From Spirochaetales bacterium (lineage in GTDB: Bacteria > Spirochaetota > Spirochaetia > SZUA-6), in the NCBI GenBank assembly GCA_027021365.1, contig JALUUM010000001.1:1-64000 (forward strand): a stretch of 64,000 nucleotides of DNA, read 5' to 3'. Shown in pieces: positions 15,497 through 23,893 of the stretch (the first letter of the stretch is position 1; every line of letters starts with the position of its first letter). The notes beneath the pieces were generated by a model. The model was not told the DNA's origin and ran no database searches. It was given only the letters and a program-made list of their open reading frames with translations. The position numbers were made by a program, and so were the translations under genes.

Positions 15497-17185
15497 ATGG
15501 AAAAGGCTGAATCTGATACTATCAGGGAAATAAAGCAGATAACCAAGGATCCTCTTCTGCTGATCGTTATTCTCGTGATAATGGCAGCTCTGATAATTTT
15601 TATTCTCTATCCCCTGATCAGGGTAATACTTGTAAGTGTCCTGCCCGAAGGCAAGTTTACCCTGTCCGTGTTGAAGGAAACAGTTTCCTCCTGGTATTTG
15701 AGGCAGGCTTTCCTAAACAGCGTCATGATGGGAAGCCTTACAGCCTTTTTCGGTGCATTGGTTGGATTCATATTTGCTTTTACGATAACGAGAACGAACA
15801 TTCCCTTAAAGAAATTCTTTCATCTCATTGCCATAATCCCGATAGTCTCCCCGCCATTCATAGGCGCTCTTTCGATTATAATGCTCTTCGGAAACAACGG
15901 ATTCATAACCTGGACACTTCTCGGCCTTAAAAATGTAAAGATTTACGGATTCAGAGGACTTCTCTTTGCCCAGGTAATCACCTTTTTTCCCGTCGCTTAC
16001 ATCACGCTACGCGGTGTCCTGGAATCGATAAGTCCAACACTGGAAGATGCTGCATTGGACTTAGGCGGGTCCGGATGGAAGGTGTTTTCCAGGGTGACAC
16101 TTCCCCTTGCAATTCCCGGAATTGCAAGTGCAATGCTCGTTCTTTTTGTCGAAACCCTGGCAGATTTTGGTAACCCCCTGATACTTGCGGGAAGCCAGTT
16201 TCCCATTCTATCGGTACAGGCGTACCTTCAGATAACAGGCATGTACGATCTGCCAAAGGGGGCTGCCCTTGCCTTTATCCTTCTCGTTCCATCGATTACC
16301 GTTTTCTTTCTGCAGAAATACTGGGTCTCCAGGAAGCAGTACATAACTATTACGGGAAAGCCTACGCAGTCAAATCCGAAGATAGTATCGCCTGTCGTAA
16401 AATGGATTCTCTTTGTAATCTGCCTCTTCATAGCCCTCCTGATTCTCCTTATCTATATCACGATACTCTGGGGGGCCTTTGCAAAGGTCTGGGGAAGTGA
16501 CAATTCTCTTACGCTGGCTCACTTCCGCTACGTATTCGGTGTTGGATTCAAGGCTGTAAAGGACACATTGATAATTGCCGGCCTTTCCACCCCGGTTGCA
16601 GGAATTCTGGGCATGGTGATTGCATTTCTTATCGTCAGAAAGAAATTTCCCGGCAAGCAGTTCATGGAGATCTCATCGCTTCTGAGCTTTGCAGTTCCCG
16701 GTACCGTAATAGGAATCGGTTACATACTGGCCTTCAACAGCAGGCCTTTCCTTCTAACGGGAACACTGCTAATACTCCTCTTGAATTTCATCTTTCGATA
16801 CATACCCGTTGGCATACAGTCAGGAACGGCAATCCTACGACAGGTAGATCCCTCGATAGAGGAGGCGGCAGTGGATCTGGGGGCCGATTCCAACAAGACC
16901 TTCAGGAAGATTACGTTGCCCCTGATGGTTCCGGCCTTTTTTTCCGGACTGATATACTCATTCGTAAGGGCGATGACGGCTATAAGTGCAGCCATCTTTC
17001 TCGTCTCTACAAGCTGGAATCTCATGACGGTTCAGATAATGTCCGAGGTCGAGTCGGGGAGACTCGGCGCAGCGGCTTCCTTTAGTGTGATACTTGTATT
17101 GATAATACTTGTTGCTATTCTGCTGATAAGGAAGTTGTTGTCACTTCGTTACGGGAAACTTGGCGGAACGGTGCTGAAGATTTAA
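15497..17185 (+). CDS. ABC transporter permease, fused two-domain Afu/Fbp type
   Basis: 562 residues with about twelve membrane segments. Two binding-protein-dependent permease domains are fused in tandem, each with its EAA loop: EDAALDLGGSGWKVFSRVTLPL around residue 190 (first part EDAALDLGGSGWKVF) and EEAAVDLGADSNKTFRKITL around residue 460. The fused layout is standard for FbpB/AfuB/ThiP-type permeases, so one gene supplies the whole membrane channel. The ATG has AAAGGTAGGGG just upstream, inside the region of alternative RNA folding noted at 15435-15485. Second gene of the operon, followed 17 bases later by the ATPase. Confidence 0.9.
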   Translation: MEKAESDTIREIKQITKDPLLLIVILVIMAALIIFILYPLIRVILVSVLPEGKFTLSVLKETVSSWYLRQAFLNSVMMGSLTAFFGALVGFIFAFTITRTNIPLKKFFHLIAIIPIVSPPFIGALSIIMLFGNNGFITWTLLGLKNVKIYGFRGLLFAQVITFFPVAYITLRGVLESISPTLEDAALDLGGSGWKVFSRVTLPLAIPGIASAMLVLFVETLADFGNPLILAGSQFPILSVQAYLQITGMYDLPKGAALAFILLVPSITVFFLQKYWVSRKQYITITGKPTQSNPKIVSPVVKWILFVICLFIALLILLIYITILWGAFAKVWGSDNSLTLAHFRYVFGVGFKAVKDTLIIAGLSTPVAGILGMVIAFLIVRKKFPGKQFMEISSLLSFAVPGTVIGIGYILAFNSRPFLLTGTLLILLLNFIFRYIPVGIQSGTAILRQVDPSIEEAAVDLGADSNKTFRKITLPLMVPAFFSGLIYSFVRAMTAISAAIFLVSTSWNLMTVQIMSEVESGRLGAAASFSVILVLIILVAILLIRKLLSLRYGKLGGTVLKI

Positions 17186-17202
17186 TTTGAGAGGCTAAAA
17201 AA

Positions 17203-18303
17203 ATGAGTGTGAAGCTTGTAAACATATCAAAGGTTTTCAAAGACTCGAAGAACGCAAGGGGAGAGGTTGTTGCCGTCTCCGATTTCAACCTGGAGATAGA
17301 AGAGGGGGAAATGGTGACCCTCCTGGGCCCTTCCGGTTGTGGCAAGACGACTACGCTGCGTATAGTATCAGGTTTTGAAACCCCAACAACAGGAGAGGTA
17401 TGGATATCCGGCGAGAATGTGACGGAAGTCCCTCCCAACAAGAGAGATACATCGATGGTTTTCCAGAGTTATGCGATTTTTCCTCACCTCTCTGTAGGCC
17501 ACAACATCGGCTTCGGACTCGAGCTTAAGGGTTGGAAACCTGAAAGGATCAGGGAAGAGGTTCTTAAGATCATGGAAATAATGAACCTCACCGAGATGTA
17601 TGACAGGAGGCCCGATCAGCTCTCGGGAGGCCAGCAGCAGAGAGTTGCACTTGCAAGAGCAATCATAAACAAGCCGAGCGTGCTTCTCTTTGACGAACCA
17701 CTATCCAACCTCGATGCAAAACTGCGTGAACAGATGAGGATCGAGATAAGAAGAATTCAGCAGGCATTCAAGATTACCAGCATCTATGTCACCCACGACC
17801 AAGCCGAGGCAATGACGGTTTCGGACAGGATAGTTGTTATGAACGACGGAAAGGTGATGCAAGTGGGAACGCCCTTCGAGATATACATGAAACCGGCAAA
17901 CTGGTTCGTAGCCGATTTCATAGGCAGGGTAAACTTCATAGGCGGAAAGGCCGTCGGCGTCTCAAAAAAGGCGATAACGGTGGATTACGGACATACCAGG
18001 AAGGATATTACGAGCTGGAGTGGCGAAATATCAGAGGGAGACGAGGTTCTTACCGTCATAAGGCCGGAATCCCTAAAGCTGAGCTCGACTACCGGAAAAG
18101 ATTCATGGCTCTTTACCGGCAGGGTATCGAAAACAGTTTACCTCGGACCCACTGCCGAGTACGAGATTGAGGTCGAAGGGCTTGAACGCCCCATCGAGGC
18201 TGTTGTCTACAATCCCGCCGAGGTTGGTTTTTTCGAAAGAGGGGAATCGGTTTCCGTTGATTTCAATCCCAAGACGGCACACCTGCTTAAAAAGGAATCC
18301 TGA
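17203..18303 (+). CDS. ABC transporter ATPase, Afu/Fbp/Pot type
   Basis: 366 residues. The nucleotide-binding domain (1-240) has LLGPSGCGKTTTLR (Walker A), the Q loop SMVFQSYAIFPH, LSGGQQQRVALARAI (signature), VLLFDEPLSNLDA (Walker B) and YVTHDQAEAM (switch His). The C-terminal 120 residues form a TOBE-type regulatory domain (NFIGGKAVGVS, VIRPESLKL, VYLGPTAEYEIEV). It energises the preceding permease. Last gene of the operon, convergent with the TPR/transglutaminase gene after 28 bases; no clear intrinsic terminator is seen between them. Confidence 0.92.
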   Translation: MSVKLVNISKVFKDSKNARGEVVAVSDFNLEIEEGEMVTLLGPSGCGKTTTLRIVSGFETPTTGEVWISGENVTEVPPNKRDTSMVFQSYAIFPHLSVGHNIGFGLELKGWKPERIREEVLKIMEIMNLTEMYDRRPDQLSGGQQQRVALARAIINKPSVLLFDEPLSNLDAKLREQMRIEIRRIQQAFKITSIYVTHDQAEAMTVSDRIVVMNDGKVMQVGTPFEIYMKPANWFVADFIGRVNFIGGKAVGVSKKAITVDYGHTRKDITSWSGEISEGDEVLTVIRPESLKLSSTTGKDSWLFTGRVSKTVYLGPTAEYEIEVEGLERPIEAVVYNPAEVGFFERGESVSVDFNPKTAHLLKKES

Positions 18304-18331
18304 GGAAAGGCTTTGGCTGCTTATCCCTTCC

Positions 18332-20455
18332 CTATTCCCCCCAAAGAACACTTCCCATCTCTTCTGCGCTGGCTGCCCTGGAACCGGTATCGGCCCGGGT
18401 CCCCAGGTACTGGTAGGATTTGGCAAGTTCGGGTGAAATAACGCTTACCCTCTTGTAGAGTTTTTCTGCAATCTGAAACTCTTCCATCTGGTAATGGGCT
18501 CTGGCGATATTCAACAGGAGCTTCGAATTATCCGGCTGATTTTTCAGGGCTTCATTGTAATATTCAAGTGCCCCCTTGAAATCACCCTTCTTGTACCTTA
18601 TGTTTCCTATGTTTATCAGCCCCGTGTCCCTGTAGTGTGATTTTTCCAGGAGTTTCTTGAACTGCAATTCGGCATCATCGAACAATCCGTAACGGGCATA
18701 TAGAATCCCGAGCCTGTTTATAAGTTGATAGCTGCCGCTCTTTGCAATTCTCTCTTTCAAATCATCGGCCTTGCTTCTCACCTCCTGCCTTATTGCTGAG
18801 TTCAGGTCTTTTCGGAAAGAAGCTGCGATTTTTGCGGTTGCCGGAAGCTCGATTCCGGATGAATCCCCGGGGAATCCAACCGGCTCGAAAACCTTCCAGG
18901 AATCATACACGGTATAAAAGTTTGCCTTCTTGAGTGGCTGATACTTGTTCCATTCTCTTGCCCCTTCCTTCCAGGCTTTTAGGAAATCGGATTGGACCAT
19001 GGTGACCTCGAAGGGAAGCCAAACCCTTTCGTTTCGAATTATCAGGTTGTCCGTATCGTAGAATATGCTCCTTGCATGAGCCGGTTTCATTCCAAGATCC
19101 ACGGCTATATAGATATGCCCGGGAACCGTTATGAGTGCCGTATTTACACTGGAAGCCTCCAGGAGCGCTGCATAGAGGATGGAAAGATCATCGCAATCTC
19201 CTGCCTTGTACTCGAGTGTCTGCCTTGGAAACTGGAGAAAATCGATTGCCTCCTTTTTTTCATGGAAATCCCTGTAGGGAGTATTGGGATCCACCACGTA
19301 GGTTATGCCGTATTCTGAAAGCGCATTATGGATTGCAGTGAGAAGCATGAAATCCTTTCCGAAAACCTTGTTCTTTTCCTCGCGTATCATTCCCGCAAGG
19401 TTCTTGCTCAGTTTCAATACGGCAGGATCTTTTGCCGTAATAAAGGCTGCCGCCCTCCTGTCGTCATCCCAGATTGAAGCATTCCTGTTTTCTATTGGAA
19501 TCGTGCTTATCAGGGTTTTCTTCTTTTGCTCACCCTTGTAGGTATACCGTATGACAAGTTCCGATGAAACCTTTGTTCCCTCCGTTATTCCAAGCACAGC
19601 CTCGTTGAACAGGGCGTATACATCGATTGTGCTGCTTTCCTTTCTTTTTAGATTTTTCCCAAGCTTGTATGTCTTGGGATTGTCCATGTACTGCTTTATG
19701 AAAAAAGATACCTCTATATCTCTTATCTCTCCTTTCTCCTCGTTTACAACCGTCACCTTTCCGATAGGATGGTCATCGTAGTACTTGTAGAAAACGGGAA
19801 ATACCCTGTTTATTTCAATATCTGCTATTTTCAATCTGGCAGGTTTTACCTTCGGAGGCTCGATATCTATGTTTCCGCTTAAAGGGAACCGATACGAACT
19901 TCCGATGTAGAATCCAACACCCCTGTAAAGATCGCCGGGGAGGCCGAAGAATTGCCTGTAGGAAGAGCCGATCCCGATTTTGAACCTGGGCGTAAGGTAG
20001 AATGAAAGACCTCCTCCCGCTTCGAGGTACGGATTCCCTCCGTATATGAGATTACCATCCAGATTCTGAAGAATCGTTTCGTAGTAACCGCCCTTTGCAT
20101 AGATGTCAAAGGCAAGCCTGCCGAGAAAATTGTAATCAAGGCCGATTCCACCGGCAACCATGGCAATGTGAAGCGGATTTGCCCATGATAAGTTGAATGG
20201 CATGTACGAATAGCCGAAATCTATACTTGCATACAGGGGAAATGAGATTGGCGGCTTATATGCTACTGTGATACTGCCGGAGAGGCTGTTACCGAATTGA
20301 TCCGAACTTATACTTACAGGCAAGTCGTACCTCGGAGCGACTGACAAGGTAAGTGTGGAATAGGAAGAGGCAGACTGCCCGAAAATGAGGGTCGGGCACC
20401 AAATCAAAATTATAGTGATTGTAAGGAGAAAAAGTTTTTTAGCGGTATTTTTCAT
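18332..20455 (-). CDS. Outer-membrane, transglutaminase-like and TPR protein
   Basis: 707 residues, not a named family. A signal peptide (FLLTITIILIWCPTLIFGQ) leads into about 170 residues of alternating aromatic/glycine beta strands (LSFYLTPRFKIGIGSSYRQFF, in two parts LSFYLTPRFKIGIG and SSYRQFF), which look like an outer-membrane beta barrel. A beta-sandwich region follows (about 215-325), then a transglutaminase-like domain with YKAGDCDDLSILYAALLE (Cys) and VPGHIYIAVDLG (His), and finally TPR repeats (LLYARYGLFDDAELQFKKLL-like units and GDFKGALEYYNEALKNQPDN). Related pieces occur separately; the combination suggests an envelope protein that processes or cross-links polypeptides, but activity is untested. 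AAAGG precedes the ATG. It is a single gene on the - strand downstream of the tct terminator. Confidence 0.7.
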   Translation of the reverse strand: MKNTAKKLFLLTITIILIWCPTLIFGQSASSYSTLTLSVAPRYDLPVSISSDQFGNSLSGSITVAYKPPISFPLYASIDFGYSYMPFNLSWANPLHIAMVAGGIGLDYNFLGRLAFDIYAKGGYYETILQNLDGNLIYGGNPYLEAGGGLSFYLTPRFKIGIGSSYRQFFGLPGDLYRGVGFYIGSSYRFPLSGNIDIEPPKVKPARLKIADIEINRVFPVFYKYYDDHPIGKVTVVNEEKGEIRDIEVSFFIKQYMDNPKTYKLGKNLKRKESSTIDVYALFNEAVLGITEGTKVSSELVIRYTYKGEQKKKTLISTIPIENRNASIWDDDRRAAAFITAKDPAVLKLSKNLAGMIREEKNKVFGKDFMLLTAIHNALSEYGITYVVDPNTPYRDFHEKKEAIDFLQFPRQTLEYKAGDCDDLSILYAALLEASSVNTALITVPGHIYIAVDLGMKPAHARSIFYDTDNLIIRNERVWLPFEVTMVQSDFLKAWKEGAREWNKYQPLKKANFYTVYDSWKVFEPVGFPGDSSGIELPATAKIAASFRKDLNSAIRQEVRSKADDLKERIAKSGSYQLINRLGILYARYGLFDDAELQFKKLLEKSHYRDTGLINIGNIRYKKGDFKGALEYYNEALKNQPDNSKLLLNIARAHYQMEEFQIAEKLYKRVSVISPELAKSYQYLGTRADTGSRAASAEEMGSVLWGE

Positions 20456-20592
20456 TCAACCAGCCTTTTTATGAATAGATTAATAAACAAATAGATAATG
20501 CAGTTTCGGGGAAAAATCTATCTGATTATTAAAAAATATGAAATATTATATAGCCGATCCGGAATATTATCAATATCAGGGGAAATGATAAA

Positions 20593-20643
20593 GGAATCGG
20601 CCCATGTTGCACGAATCTTAAAGCATAGAACCCGGCCGATTCC
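20593..20643 (-). terminator. Terminator of tctCBA
   Basis: A perfect 10-base inverted repeat (20593-20602 GGAATCGGCC, 20634-20643 GGCCGATTCC) lies 16 bases past the TctA stop; read on the - strand it runs into TTTATCATTT. The loop is long (31 bases). Confidence 0.5.
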
Positions 20644-20658
20644 TATGTGTTCCTGTGT

Positions 20659-22170
20659 TTACTCCGTTATATTGGATTCGTCTTCCCCTTCTTTCTGTCG
20701 CTGTTTCTTCAGTATTCCGCCACTGAAGGCTGGCAGAATAAGAAGTATTATGATTATCCAGAGTATGATACTGATTGGCCTTGTAAAGAATATCAAAGGT
20801 GAGCCATTCGAGATTATCAACGATTGGCCAAAGCCAAGTTCGGCTATTGGACCAAGTATCAAACCCAGGACTATTGCTCCCAGGGAAAAACCGGCCTTGT
20901 GGAGGAAGTATCCCGCTATTCCGAAGAAGAGCATGAGTCCCACATCAAAGATGCTGTTGTTGATGGCATAACTTCCGATAACAGAGAGCATTGCGATGGC
21001 AGGTATCAATATGGCATTGGATACCGTTGATACCTTGGCGAATAGAGGAGCGAAGTAGAGCCCCAGTATGAGGAAGAATATGTTTGCAAAGAAGAGAGAC
21101 AGTATGAATCCATAGGTAATGGCACCGTGTTTTGTAAAGAGTTCAGGTCCGGGAATAAGGCCCTGTATCATGAGGCCCCCGAGGAGGGCTGCTGCAACGG
21201 AGTTTCCTGGTATTCCGAGTGTCAATAGGGGGACCAGGGAACCACCAACGACCCCGTTGTTCGCACTTTCGGATGCAGCTACGCCCTCAGGGTTACCCTT
21301 TCCGAACTTTTCAGGTGTCTTGCTTATCTGCTTTGCAAAGTTGTACGAGATGAAGGCAGCTATCGTTGCGCCGGCACCGGGGAGTATCCCGACTATCGTT
21401 CCAAGCAAACCTCCCCTGGCAATGGTAGGGGCAAGCCCCTTTGGCATCTTTTGCCTCTTAAGGGATTTAGGTGCCGTGGCAAGTTCCTGGACGATCTGTG
21501 CCTCCGATGTCAGCGAGAGTATCTGGCTTATGGAGAAGAGCCCGATAAGGGCAGGCATAAAGGAGACACCCTCGAACAGGTCGGTTATTCCCCACGTGAA
21601 ACGGATATAACCGGTAATGGGGTCCATGCCTATCGTTGCTATTATAAGGCCAAGCAATCCTGAGATAAGGCCTTTCACCAGGTTTCCCGATGTAAGCGTT
21701 ACAATACTTGCAAGCCCCATAATTGCCAGAAGAAAATACTCCGGCGGGCCGAATTTCAGTGCAAACCTGGCAAGAAGCGGAGCAAGAAGTAAAAGTGCAA
21801 ATGTCGATATTATACCACCCCAGAAACTTGCAACTGTTGCAACGGTTATTGCAAGGCCGCCCTTTCCCTGCCTAGTGAGGGGATAACCGTCAAAGGTTGT
21901 AGCTGCCGCAGCAGGGGTGCCTGGAGTGGAGAGGAGTATAGACGAAATGGCTCCGCCGTACATGCCTCCGCTGTAAACACCTCCCATCATTGAAAGCCCC
22001 ACTACCGGGTCCATTCCGAATGTAACAGGTATCAAGAGGGCAACTGCCATGGTTGCCGTGAGTCCGGGAATTGCCCCTATAATTATGCCACCAATCGTCC
22101 CCATAAGGATTGCCAGCATAACCTTGAATGTGAATAGTGTTTGAAGTGCCGGAATCAGAATAGACAACAT
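20659..22170 (-). CDS. tctA: TctA-family tripartite tricarboxylate transporter large subunit
   Basis: 503 residues, the usual TctA length, with about eleven or twelve membrane segments. Family motifs are clear: GTIGGIIIGAIPGLTATMAVALLIP near the N-terminus (seen as GGIIIGAIPGLTATMA), YSGGMYGGAISSILLSTPGTP, and a second half-repeat GIVPGAGATIAAFISY-like segment plus LTLGIPGNSVAAALLGG. It forms the channel that uses an ion gradient to import a carboxylate delivered by TctC. The frame is open upstream, but ATG 22170 has AGGAGGG before it and overlaps the TctB stop (TAATG), so that start is chosen. Confidence 0.93.
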   Translation of the reverse strand: MLSILIPALQTLFTFKVMLAILMGTIGGIIIGAIPGLTATMAVALLIPVTFGMDPVVGLSMMGGVYSGGMYGGAISSILLSTPGTPAAAATTFDGYPLTRQGKGGLAITVATVASFWGGIISTFALLLLAPLLARFALKFGPPEYFLLAIMGLASIVTLTSGNLVKGLISGLLGLIIATIGMDPITGYIRFTWGITDLFEGVSFMPALIGLFSISQILSLTSEAQIVQELATAPKSLKRQKMPKGLAPTIARGGLLGTIVGILPGAGATIAAFISYNFAKQISKTPEKFGKGNPEGVAASESANNGVVGGSLVPLLTLGIPGNSVAAALLGGLMIQGLIPGPELFTKHGAITYGFILSLFFANIFFLILGLYFAPLFAKVSTVSNAILIPAIAMLSVIGSYAINNSIFDVGLMLFFGIAGYFLHKAGFSLGAIVLGLILGPIAELGFGQSLIISNGSPLIFFTRPISIILWIIIILLILPAFSGGILKKQRQKEGEDESNITE

Positions 22171-22625
22171 TACAGTATCCCTCCTAGTATTCCGGACGGT
22201 ACCGGAACGGTAAGAAACCTTACGAAGACGAAGTAGATAAACAATAGAAGACCAACGGAGCTTGCAATAAGTTTCAGAGGTTTGCGGTAACCAAGAAACC
22301 ATCCCAGAATTATCAGAAATAGAAGGCTCGAGACAAAGAATCCAAGCCAGTTTATTAGAACAAAGTAGACAATTATGCCAATCAATGTTTCTACGAAGTG
22401 AAGGGGGCTTTCAATCCACACAACTCTTTCACTGTTTCTTTCGTTTTCTCTGATGGAAGAGAGAAGAAGAATCAGCGAGAGAACCCCCATCGTAATCCCT
22501 AAAAAATTAACATAACGGGCTGCCGAAACAGCCCGTTCAGGAAATTGTCTTGTTCCGAAAAGTAGAGCCCCCGAAAGAACGAATCCTGCAAGAGCAAATA
22601 TCCGGTTAACATTTATTTCCTTCAT
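22170..22625 (-). CDS. tctB: TctB-family tripartite tricarboxylate transporter small subunit
   Basis: 151 residues with four predicted membrane helices (IFALAGFVLSGALLFG, FLGITMGVLSLILLLS, TLIGIIVYFVLINWLGFFVSS, IASSVGLLLFIYFVFV), the normal TctB size and topology. It is the poorly conserved small membrane subunit that accompanies TctA. AAAGGA precedes the ATG. Nineteen bases separate it from TctC, and its stop overlaps the TctA start. Confidence 0.87.
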   Translation of the reverse strand: MKEINVNRIFALAGFVLSGALLFGTRQFPERAVSAARYVNFLGITMGVLSLILLLSSIRENERNSERVVWIESPLHFVETLIGIIVYFVLINWLGFFVSSLLFLIILGWFLGYRKPLKLIASSVGLLLFIYFVFVRFLTVPVPSGILGGIL

Positions 22626-22644
22626 TATAGTTTCCTTTGGTATC

Positions 22645-23619
22645 TTACCATGGTGATTTTTTATAAATCTCGTTTGTAGTTTTAAGAAGATCCTCGAGGT
22701 ATGCCCTGTATTCTTTTGGTTCCATGATGTTCAGCAGGAGAACGCCCTTCGATGCTTTCAAGAAATCGGGATCCTTAAGAGTTTTCTGGAATGTGTCGAG
22801 AAGTTTCTGATAGATTGCATCCGGGAGTCCCGCAGGAGCTGCAAAACCACGTGACGAATCAGATACTATGTCGATACCGAGTTCCTTGAAGGTAGGAATA
22901 TCAGGTAGGTATGAGAGCCTCTTTGGCGTCATTACTGCAAGCATCCTCAATTCACCGGCCTTCACGTTGGAAAGTACCTGTGAAACATTCATGAATGCCA
23001 TATCGACATGACCTCCGAGAACTTCTGCCTTTTCACCGGAAGATCCCTTTGCCGGTACCTCTTTGATGTGGATACCTGCTGCATTGTTGAACTTGGTCAA
23101 TGCGAAGAAATCATCTCCGCCTGGCCCGGTTGTTGCACCGGTCAGTGAACCGGGATTCTTCTTCTCTGCTGCGATGATGTCGTTTATCGTTTTGAATGGG
23201 CTGTCCGATTTTACGACGAGAACGCCCGGGTCGGTTACCACGTTTGCAAGCAGGGCGAAACTATCCAGTGTATACTTTGCCCTTCCCGAAGAGATGTGAG
23301 CTGTGACATGTGGAGTAAAGAGAGTTCCGATCGTGTAGCCATCCTTCTTTGCATTGGCCAGGGCTTCGAATCCGAGCTGGCCGCCGGCGCCCGGTTTGTT
23401 GACTACCACGAAGGGCTGTGGGAAGTATTTCTTTGCATACTTGGCAAAGAGCCTTGCCATCGTGTCCGTTCCGCCGCCTGCCTTCGAGGCTACGATAATC
23501 GTTACAGGCTTTGTGGGATAATTAGCCGCAGCCTTTTCCTTGGTGCCTTCTGCGAATACTCCGGCCACCATCAGCCCGAAGAGCAGGAGCACCATCAGTA
23601 ATGTTACGGTTCTTTTCAT
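22645..23619 (-). CDS. tctC: TctC-family (Bug) substrate-binding protein
   Basis: 324 residues. A signal peptide ends near FGLMVAGVFAEGTKEKA. The mature protein shows YPTKPVTIIVASKAGGGTDTMAR, VVNKPGAGGQLGFEALANAKKDGYTIGTL (ligand-contact loops of Bug proteins), PAKGSSGEKAEVLGGHVDMAF and FAAPAGLPDAIYQKL. It captures a carboxylate in the periplasm for TctBA; citrate-, tartrate- and terephthalate-type ligands are all known in the family, so the substrate is open. It is the first gene of its operon, behind AGGAG and a sigma-54 promoter (23665-23680), which places it under the adjacent NtrC-type regulator. Confidence 0.92.
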   Translation of the reverse strand: MKRTVTLLMVLLLFGLMVAGVFAEGTKEKAAANYPTKPVTIIVASKAGGGTDTMARLFAKYAKKYFPQPFVVVNKPGAGGQLGFEALANAKKDGYTIGTLFTPHVTAHISSGRAKYTLDSFALLANVVTDPGVLVVKSDSPFKTINDIIAAEKKNPGSLTGATTGPGGDDFFALTKFNNAAGIHIKEVPAKGSSGEKAEVLGGHVDMAFMNVSQVLSNVKAGELRMLAVMTPKRLSYLPDIPTFKELGIDIVSDSSRGFAAPAGLPDAIYQKLLDTFQKTLKDPDFLKASKGVLLLNIMEPKEYRAYLEDLLKTTNEIYKKSPW

Positions 23620-23664
23620 AGAACGACTCCTTTTGATTGAATTTTTTTTGACGGTTAATATGTG

Positions 23665-23680
23665 TGCAAGTTTTATGCCA
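23665..23680 (-). promoter_or_regulatory. Sigma-54 promoter of tctCBA
   Basis: On the - strand TGGCATAAAACTTGCA: GG and GC ten bases apart, with TGGCA and TTGCA both exact. Transcription would begin near 23652, about 33 bases before the TctC ATG. Confidence 0.8.
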
Positions 23681-23788
23681 AAGCGGAGAACATGGGGATG
23701 AACTTCAATAATACCTTATACAATGTGTAATTATAAATATTCAAACCTCGAGAAATATTGATTGTCAAGATGTAATAATACAACGGAG

Positions 23789-23825
23789 TGTTCCATATGG
23801 AACAATTTGTGTTCCGTGTGGAACA
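23789..23825. promoter_or_regulatory. Paired 16-bp dyads, enhancer for tctCBA
   Basis: TGTTCCATATGGAACA (23789-23804, perfect palindrome) and TGTTCCGTGTGGAACA (23810-23825) have identical six-base arms and centres exactly 21 bp apart, so they lie on the same face of the helix. They stand about 110-160 bases upstream of the sigma-54 promoter and just past the end of the regulator gene. Confidence 0.8.
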
Positions 23826-23893
23826 TGGACTTCATTGGGTTGGAGAGGTAGACCGGTATGGGCCTTGCCCAGTATGTCTCTACATAAGTACCC

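Noticed and set aside
14354..18303. Ferric iron transporter (FbpABC)
   Set aside because: Family resemblance exists, but I do not see the iron-binding tyrosine pair and the neighbourhood points to phosphorylated organic ligands; left open rather than asserted.
22171..22302. N-terminal extension of TctA
   Set aside because: It is the overlapping tctB 3' end read in another frame; ATG 22170 has a strong AGGAGGG.
23847..23875. TGGGC-CTT-GCCCA hairpin after the module 2 regulator as a terminator
   Set aside because: Only a five-base stem without a T-run on the relevant strand.
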